Part shown: positions 1 to 5,495 of the stretch, one piece after another | Numbering within the stretch: the stretch's first letter is position 1 | Layout: each line of letters begins with the position of its first letter | Program-made: the position numbers and the translations under genes | Notes under the pieces: model-generated | What the model was told of the DNA's origin: nothing | The model's database searches: none | The model's input: only the letters and a program-made list of their open reading frames with translations | Assembly: GCA_003545625.1 (NCBI GenBank) | Contig: DODH01000075.1 | Location: 3,606-9,100, forward strand | Source: Nitrospina sp. | GTDB lineage: Bacteria > Nitrospinota > Nitrospinia > Nitrospinales > VA-1 | DNA: 5,495 bases | Reading direction: 5' to 3'

Positions 1-684
1 AAGGTGGTTCTCCAGGGCTCGGGACCGGAAATCTGCGTGATCAGCACCAAGGCCGCATTATCGCAAATGGTGATACTTACTGTGTTGGCTATGAAGCTTG
101 CTTTAAAAAAGAAGGTGATCACCCGAAAAACTTATAACCAGTATCTACAGGCTTTGCAGGAGCTTCCTGAAATCATCCAGGGAATTTTGAACGAGCGGTC
201 CGGCTTTATTCATCGCCTTGCCAGCAAATATTCAGGGAGCCGCAACTGGCTCTATTTGGGGCGGGGAGTTTACTACCCCATTGCTTTGGAGGCGGCTTTG
301 AAAATGAAAGAGGTCGCTTATATTCATGCAGAAGGAATGCCCGGCGGATTTTTAAAACACGGAACACTGGCTATGATTGATGATGATGTTTTTTCAATCG
401 TATTTGTCCCGCCTCCTGAAGACAAAGCACTCTATGAATCGACTCTGAACAGTATTGAGGAAATTCGCGCCCGGTCAGGTTTTGTTCTGGGAATTCATTT
501 CACCGAGCGAGGAAAAAATCAGGATTTATATAGTGAAGAACTGATCCTTCCAAAAGTGCATCCTTTGACGGCCCCCCTTATTCAGTTGGTCATTGGTCAG
601 TTGTTTGCATATTTTACTGCCACCTCCCTGAAGCGCAATATCGACAAACCCCGATTTCTTGCCAAATCAGTTACCGTTGCCTGA
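1..684 (+). CDS. glmS: Glutamine--fructose-6-phosphate aminotransferase, C-terminal part (isomerase/SIS domains), 5' end outside window
   Basis: GlmS converts fructose-6-phosphate and glutamine to glucosamine-6-phosphate in the cytoplasm, the first committed step toward UDP-GlcNAc for peptidoglycan and LPS. The visible 227 codons cover the end of the first sugar isomerase (SIS) domain, with the GPEI...STKA segment at fragment residues 8-18, and all of the second SIS domain. That domain has LGRGVYYPIALEAALKMKE near residues 86-104, IHAEG at 108-112 and LKHG at 118-121. The protein ends in LAKSVTVA, matching the LAKSVTVE tail of E. coli GlmS, whose lysine closes the active site. By alignment to E. 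coli, Lys485, Glu488, His504 and Lys603 are all kept. One oddity is phenylalanine at residue 117, where E. coli has Glu501 in GELKHG. The frame is open from base 1, so the gene starts upstream and the glutaminase domain is not seen. An SIS-domain paralogue is possible, but the C-terminal tail argues for GlmS. Confidence 0.93.
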   Translation, partial: KVVLQGSGPEICVISTKAALSQMVILTVLAMKLALKKKVITRKTYNQYLQALQELPEIIQGILNERSGFIHRLASKYSGSRNWLYLGRGVYYPIALEAALKMKEVAYIHAEGMPGGFLKHGTLAMIDDDVFSIVFVPPPEDKALYESTLNSIEEIRARSGFVLGIHFTERGKNQDLYSEELILPKVHPLTAPLIQLVIGQLFAYFTATSLKRNIDKPRFLAKSVTVA

Positions 685-737
685 AGATTTTTCTGCTCGG
701 GTACCTCTAAAAATTGTTTTTGGCCATGAGCTCCTTA

Positions 738-799
738 GCAGGAGAGGCAGATAGCAAGGGCTTTTTTGGCTGCGATAACTCTTTGCTAGCCATAAAAAG
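738..799 (-). repeat. Possible diverged repeat, copy A (inverted relative to copy B at 2345-2407)
   Basis: Read on the minus strand, this stretch aligns with 2345-2407 on the plus strand. The core at 774-799 matches 21 of 26 bases, including the shared 11-mer TGGCTAGCAAA. Further along, AAGCCCTTGC matches AAGTCCTTGC, and about 13 of the next 20 bases agree, with one single-base gap. Both copies can form a hairpin from TAGCAA and TTGCTA-like arms around a loop of roughly 20 bases. An 11-mer match alone is expected by chance in this window; the collinear extension and intergenic location make common origin plausible but not proven. Confidence 0.4.
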
Positions 800-902
800 T
801 GGTTGCACATCGGCCCCACGCCAAGTGGCCCTTATGAAATAAAGGCTACGAGTTGCCCAAGGAAAAATTACCGAATAAGTAGAGGCCCTTGGAAATATTT
901 TA

Positions 903-932
903 TTGCCAGGTTTCAAGACGGTCTGTTACATT
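903..932 (+). promoter_or_regulatory. Candidate sigma70-type promoter for thiDN
   Basis: TTGCCA at 903-908 matches TTGACA at 5 of 6 positions. An 18-base spacer leads to TACATT at 927-932, which matches TATAAT at 4 of 6. This would place transcription start about 30 bases before the thiDN ATG. The -10 is weak, and thiDN could instead be read from glmS, so this is a low-confidence call. Confidence 0.3.
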
Positions 933-959
933 AATCCTTCCCTATTTTTTTACTTTAAT

Positions 960-963
960 GAGG
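960..963 (+). promoter_or_regulatory. Ribosome binding site of thiDN
   Basis: GAGG at 960-963 sits 7 bases before the ATG at 971. It supports that start, and the ThiD N-terminus (ALTIAGSDSGGGAG) begins just three residues in, leaving no room for a later start. Confidence 0.7.
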
Positions 964-970
964 CTTTCAT

Positions 971-2308
971 ATGCGAACAGCTTTAACGATAGCCGGGTCA
1001 GATTCCGGAGGAGGCGCCGGCATTCAAGCCGACCTGAAGACATTTTCTGCCTTTGGGGTGTTTGGAAAAACAGTGATCACCTCCATTACATCGCAGAATA
1101 CCCTGGGGGTCCAGGCGGTGGATGATTTGCCGGTTGGGGTTGTGGAGAGCCAGCTTAAATCTATTTTTGAAGATGATAAATGCCAAGCGGTGAAAACAGG
1201 TATGCTGGGCAATGAACAAATTGTCGATCGGGTCGCTTCCCTGCTCAAACGTTACAGGGTTAAAAAACTGGTTGTCGATCCCGTTATTTTTTCCACTTCC
1301 GGTAAAAAACTCCTTACCCTATCCGGGGTTGAGATGATGAAGAAGCGCTTGCTCCCCTTGGCGTATCTTGTGACCCCGAATATCAGGGAAGCAGAAATTT
1401 TGTCTGGAATAAAAATTCGCCGACCCGCAGATAGAAAACGTGCGGCCCGAGAAATTCTTAAAACCGGAGTGCGTGCGGTGGTGCTGACGGGGGGGCACTT
1501 GAAAGGAAAACCGGAGGATCTGTTTCTGGATAATACGGGTATGGAGATTTTAAGCTCAGAGCGGTTGTCGAAATCGGACCCCCATGGAACAGGGTGTGTT
1601 TTTTCATCAGCGATTACTGCTGGCCTGGCTTTAGGCTGGCAGACTTTGCCGGCGGTAAAAGCGGCCAAGGAATTTATAGGGCAGGCAATTCTTGGGGAAG
1701 TGATTTCTGGAAAAGGCAAGGCCAGTGTCGAGCCATTATCTGCGCTATATCGGGAAAGAGATCAAGCGCAGGCTATGGAAGAAATGAAACGTGCAATCCA
1801 GATATTCCGGGAAGAAAGAATCGGGCGATTGATTCCCGAGGTTCAAAGCAATATTGGGTTGGCTCTGCGCAATGCGAAAAACCATGCGGATGTTCTCGCC
1901 ATTCCTGGACGCATAGTCAAAAATGGGGAAGATATTTTTACTGGTGCCGAACCTGAGTTTGGCGGTTCCCGTCATGTGGCCAATATTATTTTGACGGTCA
2001 TGCGCCATGATCCGGAAAAACGCGCTGTCATGAATATCAAATATACGGACGCACTACTGAGTGTCTGCCAACGCCTCCGGTTCAAGATTGCTTCCTTTGA
2101 CAGGGCCGATGAACCCAAAAGTATAAGGGTCCGGGAGGGGTCTTCTCTGGAATGGGGAACCCAGAAAGCGCTTACGGACTACGGCTCGGTGCCGGATATT
2201 ATTTATGATCTGGGGGGGATACGTAAGGAAGAGATGATTCGGGTTATTGCTGAGGATATCGAATCATTGACAAAGAAAATTCTGGCAATTCACCGGCTAC
2301 ACCACTAG
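971..2308 (+). CDS. thiDN: Bifunctional hydroxymethylpyrimidine/phosphomethylpyrimidine kinase - ThiN-type thiamine-phosphate synthase
   Basis: This 445-residue cytoplasmic enzyme should make thiamine phosphate: ThiD phosphorylates HMP to HMP-PP, and ThiN joins HMP-PP to the thiazole phosphate. Residues 1 to about 260 are a ribokinase-fold ThiD. It shows the glycine-rich GSDSGGGAGIQAD (9-21), KTGML (75-79), VVDPV (101-105), TPNIREAEIL (135-144), VLTGGH (171-176) and the catalytic anion-hole motif HGTGC (205-209). Residues of about 265-440 match ThiN, the non-orthologous replacement for ThiE known from archaea and some bacteria. Signs of this are IPEVQSNIGLALRNA (288-302), GGSRHVANIIL (331-341), MNIKY (354-358) and the PDIIYDLGG stretch (408-416). 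Both domains look complete and in frame, so the protein should be functional. Two G7 tracts (1489-1495 and 2212-2218), each encoding Gly-Gly, lie inside the gene. No TPP riboswitch is visible upstream. The gene stands alone, with ppiD converging on it. Confidence 0.93.
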   Translation: MRTALTIAGSDSGGGAGIQADLKTFSAFGVFGKTVITSITSQNTLGVQAVDDLPVGVVESQLKSIFEDDKCQAVKTGMLGNEQIVDRVASLLKRYRVKKLVVDPVIFSTSGKKLLTLSGVEMMKKRLLPLAYLVTPNIREAEILSGIKIRRPADRKRAAREILKTGVRAVVLTGGHLKGKPEDLFLDNTGMEILSSERLSKSDPHGTGCVFSSAITAGLALGWQTLPAVKAAKEFIGQAILGEVISGKGKASVEPLSALYRERDQAQAMEEMKRAIQIFREERIGRLIPEVQSNIGLALRNAKNHADVLAIPGRIVKNGEDIFTGAEPEFGGSRHVANIILTVMRHDPEKRAVMNIKYTDALLSVCQRLRFKIASFDRADEPKSIRVREGSSLEWGTQKALTDYGSVPDIIYDLGGIRKEEMIRVIAEDIESLTKKILAIHRLHH

Positions 2309-2344
2309 GCCCGGCGAGCCGCCAGTGGCAATAATGGGCAATAG

Positions 2345-2407
2345 CTTTTATTGGCTAGCAAAAGGTTTTCTCGGTACAACTAAGTCCTTGCCAACTTCCC
2401 TCCCTTC
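2345..2407 (+). repeat. Possible diverged repeat, copy B (inverted relative to copy A at 738-799)
   Basis: This is the plus-strand partner of the copy before thiDN. The core at 2345-2370 contains TGGCTAGCAAA, and TAAGTCCTTGCCAAC follows at about the same distance as in copy A. Its hairpin arms are TAGCAAAAGG and TCCTTGCCA, with one mismatch and a bulge. The distal end runs into the CCCTCCC arm of the next hairpin. The two copies bracket thiDN as an imperfect inverted pair. Confidence 0.4.
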
Positions 2408-2433
2408 ATAGGGAGGGATTGAGGGAGGGTTGG
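2391..2433 (+). terminator. Hairpin with overlapping G-quadruplex motif after thiDN, possible terminator or dispersed palindrome
   Basis: CCCTCCC (2398-2404) pairs perfectly with GGGAGGG (2411-2417) around a 6-base TTCATA loop. A second GGGAGGG at 2423-2429 can compete for the same arm, and CCAA (2391-2394) can then pair with TTGG (2430-2433). The trailing sequence is ATTTTAC, too short a T-tract for a classic intrinsic terminator. The location, 90 bases after the thiDN stop in a convergent gap, suits a termination role. Similar GGGAGGG-rich palindromes also occur as dispersed intergenic repeats in other bacteria. Confidence 0.45.
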
Positions 2434-2496
2434 ATTTTACTTCCCCTGATATGCGGACTAGTTGGGTCCAGCATCACGATGGTGGCGGTTCGGAAT

Positions 2497-4428
2497 TTAC
2501 AACAAGTTTTTGTCGATCATGATTTCCGCCCGGATTTTCAAGTTTTCCACCCATTCTTGAAACATTTGGATGCTTTTTTCCCGTTTGAGCTGTTGGGTTA
2601 TTTTTTGGACTTGTTCTTTGTCGGGTTCTCCCGCCGCTTCTTTTTCCACTAGTTTAAACAGGTAGAAACGGTTTCTCACCTTCGCGGAGGATATGTCTCC
2701 CACATTCATCGCGAAAGTTTTTTCCTTAATTTCTCTGATATTTCCAATCCCCGGAATGGAGTCCGCCCTGCTAAAGGATGGAGTATGCCGGACACCCAAA
2801 TCCAGTCCCTGAATGGCTTTTTCCAAGTCCTTTTCCTGCGAAAGTTTTTGCTCCAGTTCCTTGAATTTTGACGAGGTGTACTCCTGATTGACCTGTTCGG
2901 TCAGTGCCGGCCCAACAATTTTTCTGACTTCTTCCAACTCTGGAATATAGGCTTGTTTATTGCCAGTGACCTTTAAAATGAAAGACCCTTCCAAGGTATG
3001 TATCGGCTGGCTGACCTTGTTTTCCTCCAGGCTGAAAGCCGTGTTGAAGAATTGAGGTTGGTCACCGATTTCCGGGAGATTGTGGTTTTCCCTGGAGAAG
3101 AAACCGGTGACAATTGTCTGAGCCTGATTATTTTCAGCGGCTGATTTCAGGTTACTGCCCTTTTCTGTTTCCTGATAAATGTGTTTTGCGGTTCTTCTGA
3201 CCTTTTGCCGAGCCTTGATTTCTTTCAGGGATTGGATGACTTCTTCCCGGACCGCTTCCAGCGGTTTGATACGCTCTTCTTCCCGGCCCTCCAATCTGAT
3301 TATGTGGTAGCCAAAGGGAGTTAAAACAGGTTCGCTTATTCCATCGATTTCCAACTTGTTGAGAGCGGTTTCAAAGGCAGATACCATGGTCCCTTTGGGA
3401 AACTCTCCCAGACTTCCTCCTTTAGGCCCTGATCCTGGGTCATCGGAATGTTTTTTCGCAATTTCTCCGAAGTCGGCACCTGCTTTAATTTTTTCCCGCA
3501 ACTCTGTGGCCAGGGCTTTCGCTTTATCTTCAGCCTGTTTCTGTTTTTCTTCAGGAGAAGCGTTTCCCTCAATTTCTGATGATTTTATATTGACGAGTAC
3601 GTGGCTTGCGCGGTACTTTTTCTCAACGCGAAAATCAGCGATCTTGGTCTGGTAATAGTCCTCAATGTCTTCATCTCGGGGTTCAATTTGCGCAAGATAG
3701 GTCTTGGGCTCTAATTTCACATATTCAACTCGGATTTGCGGCGGTATCTCAAATTGTTTTTTGTTGGCTTGAAAAAAATCATTGAGTTCCTGATCGGTAA
3801 AACTTTTTTCGACCTGGAAGTGATCGCTGTTAAACCGCACGTAGTCCAGTTTGGCTTTCTCCTCTTCATTGACGAAGGCTTCACGGATTTCACTTTGTGA
3901 AACTTTAGAACTGGTTCGAAACAGTTTTTCCAACTTGTCTAAAATCAGGGCCTGGCGCTGGTTGTCTTCAAAATCGCGGTGAGAGATCCGTTGAGACTGG
4001 AGGTAACCGTCATAGGACCTTTTACTGAACTTTCTATCACTTTGGAATACTGGCAAACTTCTGATATGGGAAATCAGTTCTGCATCGCTGACTCTCAAGT
4101 TTTGTTTCTCGGCTTCCAGCAGCAATAATTTTTTCTGGATCAAAGCTTCAAGGGCCTGGGTTTTTAAGCCGAGTTTCTTGATCATTTCGGTAGTAAACTG
4201 ACTCTTGAATTGTTGCCGGTAAAAATCCACCAGATTATTGAAAGTGCGGTCATATTCCTGCTGATAAATTTTTTCCCCTTCAACCGTTGCTATAGCCCCA
4301 CCTCCGGAACCGGAAGCACCGCCCATTCCCCATGAATAGAAGACGGTTCCGACAAAAGCTATTATGATTAGCCACAGGATGGATTTAATCATCCAAGAAT
4401 CAGCATGTTCTCGAATTATGCTCAGCAT
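2497..4428 (-). CDS. ppiD: Membrane-anchored peptidyl-prolyl cis-trans isomerase, PpiD/SurA-like parvulin chaperone
   Basis: The 643-residue product should be an inner-membrane-anchored foldase that helps newly exported proteins fold in the periplasm. A short cytoplasmic tail (1-11) precedes one hydrophobic segment at about 12-33 (WMIKSILWLIIIAFVGTVF), the usual PpiD anchor, then a Gly/Ser-rich linker (36-44). Residues of about 45-230 form the SurA_N-like chaperone region, rich in charged helices. The parvulin domain spans about 270-380, with RASHVLV (273-279), HSDDPGSGPKGGSLGEF (327-343) and PFGYHIIRLEG (371-381). The rest resembles the C-terminal PpiD region and contains two further segments like the last third of a parvulin fold (about 461-505 and 567-613). 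An in-frame ATG at 4494 would add 22 residues before the anchor. The chosen ATG at 4428 follows GAGAGAGA (4435-4442) by 6 bases and gives a standard PpiD N-terminus. The length is close to E. coli PpiD (about 620). The gene is divergent from mreB. Confidence 0.88.
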   Translation of the reverse strand: MLSIIREHADSWMIKSILWLIIIAFVGTVFYSWGMGGASGSGGGAIATVEGEKIYQQEYDRTFNNLVDFYRQQFKSQFTTEMIKKLGLKTQALEALIQKKLLLLEAEKQNLRVSDAELISHIRSLPVFQSDRKFSKRSYDGYLQSQRISHRDFEDNQRQALILDKLEKLFRTSSKVSQSEIREAFVNEEEKAKLDYVRFNSDHFQVEKSFTDQELNDFFQANKKQFEIPPQIRVEYVKLEPKTYLAQIEPRDEDIEDYYQTKIADFRVEKKYRASHVLVNIKSSEIEGNASPEEKQKQAEDKAKALATELREKIKAGADFGEIAKKHSDDPGSGPKGGSLGEFPKGTMVSAFETALNKLEIDGISEPVLTPFGYHIIRLEGREEERIKPLEAVREEVIQSLKEIKARQKVRRTAKHIYQETEKGSNLKSAAENNQAQTIVTGFFSRENHNLPEIGDQPQFFNTAFSLEENKVSQPIHTLEGSFILKVTGNKQAYIPELEEVRKIVGPALTEQVNQEYTSSKFKELEQKLSQEKDLEKAIQGLDLGVRHTPSFSRADSIPGIGNIREIKEKTFAMNVGDISSAKVRNRFYLFKLVEKEAAGEPDKEQVQKITQQLKREKSIQMFQEWVENLKIRAEIMIDKNLL

Positions 4429-4465
4429 TAGGTATCTCTCTCTATTCTGGTTAAAGAAGGCATCT

Positions 4466-4494
4466 ATACTATAAAACGCGCAAGCGAATCGCAA
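4466..4494 (-). promoter_or_regulatory. Weak candidate promoter for ppiD
   Basis: On the minus strand, TTGCGA (4494-4489) lies 17 bases from TAGTAT (4471-4466), or 15 bases from the overlapping TATAGT (4473-4468). Neither pairing is a strong sigma70 match. The A/T-rich palindrome just upstream (4499-4508) could act as an UP-like element. Confidence 0.3.
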
Positions 4495-4496
4495 GC
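4479..4496. repeat. Short direct repeat CGCAAGC x2, 11-bp period
   Basis: CGCAAGC occurs at 4479-4485 and 4490-4496, separated by GAAT. The start-to-start distance of 11 bp places both copies on about the same face of the helix. They overlap the candidate ppiD -35 region, where an operator or activator site would be expected. No regulator is identifiable from this alone. Confidence 0.4.
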
Positions 4497-4532
4497 CATT
4501 ATTAATAAACGACCAGCGAAGCTCCTAGAGAA

Positions 4533-4580
4533 CCAGCTGTTTTTTCGAGGCACCATGCGGTTGTGCCCTGGACGTGCTGG
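4533..4580. other. Nested inverted repeats
   Basis: An outer CCAGC (4533-4537) / GCTGG (4576-4580) pair encloses an inner GGCAC (4549-4553) / GTGCC (4563-4567) stem with a 9-base loop. The internal loops are 11 and 8 bases. It lies upstream of the mreB promoter candidate, so it is not obviously part of either mRNA leader. It may be chance or a protein-binding site. Confidence 0.25.
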
Positions 4581-4602
4581 CGATTACATGCCGGGATTTG
4601 TC

Positions 4603-4631
4603 TTGCATTTTAAACGTCCACTTGTTATAAG
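4603..4631 (+). promoter_or_regulatory. Candidate sigma70-type promoter for mreB
   Basis: TATAAG at 4626-4631 matches the -10 consensus at 5 of 6 positions. It sits exactly 17 bases after TTGCAT at 4603-4608, which keeps the TTG of the -35. Transcription would begin near 4638, giving a leader of about 50 bases before the GTG start. Confidence 0.45.
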
Positions 4632-4679
4632 GAAAGTTGTGGAAAAACAGATAGTTACGTAATTTTTTTGAATCCGTAA

Positions 4680-4685
4680 GAGAGG
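4680..4685 (+). promoter_or_regulatory. Ribosome binding site deciding the GTG start of mreB
   Basis: GAGAGG at 4680-4685 (extended by a G at 4686) lies 5 bases before the GTG at 4691. It fixes a non-ATG start that yields a normal MreB N-terminus. Confidence 0.7.
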
Positions 4686-4690
4686 GCTAG

Positions 4691-5495
<805 letters not shown>

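Larger units (their letters stand above)
685..970. other. Intergenic region between glmS and thiDN
   Basis: These 286 bases contain no convincing gene. A 69-codon frame on the minus strand (916-707) opens with TTG, has no Shine-Dalgarno sequence and resembles no family I know. Visible structure includes a small CTCCT-TAGC-AGGAG hairpin at 731-744, not followed directly by a T-run, and a T6 tract at 762-767. A longer imperfect stem pairs 752-760 with 780-788 and contains two G-T pairs. No clear rho-independent terminator for glmS stands out. I found no CTGAGA or other conserved TPP-riboswitch core ahead of thiDN. Confidence 0.6.
2309..2496. other. Convergent intergenic region between thiDN and ppiD
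   Basis: These 188 bases separate two genes transcribed toward each other. They hold repeat copy B, the CCCTCCC/GGGAGGG hairpin and an overlapping G-quadruplex motif. No open frame here looks like a gene. A strong T-tract terminator is missing in both directions, so termination may rely on the hairpin or on Rho. Confidence 0.6.
4429..4690. other. Divergent intergenic region between ppiD and mreB
   Basis: These 262 bases must carry the promoters of both genes. Besides the promoter candidates they hold an 11-bp-period direct repeat, a 10-bp AT palindrome (TTATTAATAA, 4499-4508), a nested pair of stems (4533-4580) and an 8-bp palindrome TTACGTAA (4655-4662) followed by T7 in the mreB leader. 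No open frame with gene-like features is present. Confidence 0.55.

Noticed and set aside
731..767. Rho-independent terminator of glmS
   Set aside because: The CTCCT/AGGAG stem is only 5 bp and the T6 tract begins 17 bases after it, so the two do not form a normal intrinsic terminator.
685..970. TPP riboswitch ahead of thiDN
   Set aside because: I looked for CTGAGA and the conserved downstream TPP-aptamer blocks and saw none. A covariance search would settle it.
1252..1719. Open frame of 155 codons on the minus strand within thiDN
   Set aside because: It is antisense to well-conserved ThiD motifs and has no recognisable product.
3356..3655. Open frame of 99 codons on the plus strand within ppiD
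   Set aside because: It lies wholly antisense to the parvulin domain, whose motifs are clear on the minus strand, and shows no family resemblance.
4429..4494. Longer ppiD start at the ATG at 4494, adding 22 residues
   Set aside because: The added residues do not look like a PpiD N-terminus and no Shine-Dalgarno precedes that ATG, whereas the ATG at 4428 has GAGAGAGA 6 bases upstream and a standard short tail before the anchor.
4522..4545. Weak terminator-like AGCT...AGCT stem followed by T6
   Set aside because: The stem is four base pairs with a mismatch next to it, and no plus-strand gene ends upstream of it.

Overview
This 5,495-base window looks like an ordinary chromosomal stretch from a diderm (Gram-negative) bacterium. 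It carries four housekeeping genes, two of them cut by the window edges. The gene content is the 3' end of glmS, a fused thiamine gene thiDN, a membrane-anchored parvulin chaperone of the PpiD type, and the 5' part of mreB. A periplasmic-type folding factor and a ThiD-ThiN fusion together would fit a deltaproteobacterium-like or Nitrospinota-like lineage. That assignment is an inference, because no marker here fixes the phylum.

Layout: glmS ends at 684 on the + strand. A 286-base gap (685-970) follows, holding one copy of a possible diverged repeat and a weak candidate promoter. thiDN (+, 971-2308) encodes a hydroxymethylpyrimidine (phosphate) kinase fused to a ThiN-type thiamine-phosphate synthase. 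A 188-base convergent gap (2309-2496) holds the second repeat copy in the opposite orientation, a CCCTCCC/GGGAGGG hairpin and an overlapping four-tract G-quadruplex motif. ppiD lies on the - strand (4428 down to 2497). A 262-base divergent gap (4429-4690) holds candidate promoters for ppiD and mreB, an 11-bp-spaced direct repeat and several small palindromes. mreB starts at a GTG at 4691 and runs off the right end.

Functional themes: glmS (UDP-GlcNAc precursor supply), mreB (rod-shape cytoskeleton) and ppiD (folding of exported proteins) all serve the cell envelope. thiDN serves thiamine diphosphate synthesis. The genes do not form one operon: thiDN and ppiD converge, and ppiD and mreB diverge. 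I see no mobile element, CRISPR array, tRNA or rRNA, and no convincing new multi-gene system. The points most worth checking are the possible inverted repeat pair flanking thiDN, the hairpin/G-quadruplex element, and a Glu-to-Phe change next to the active-site histidine of GlmS.
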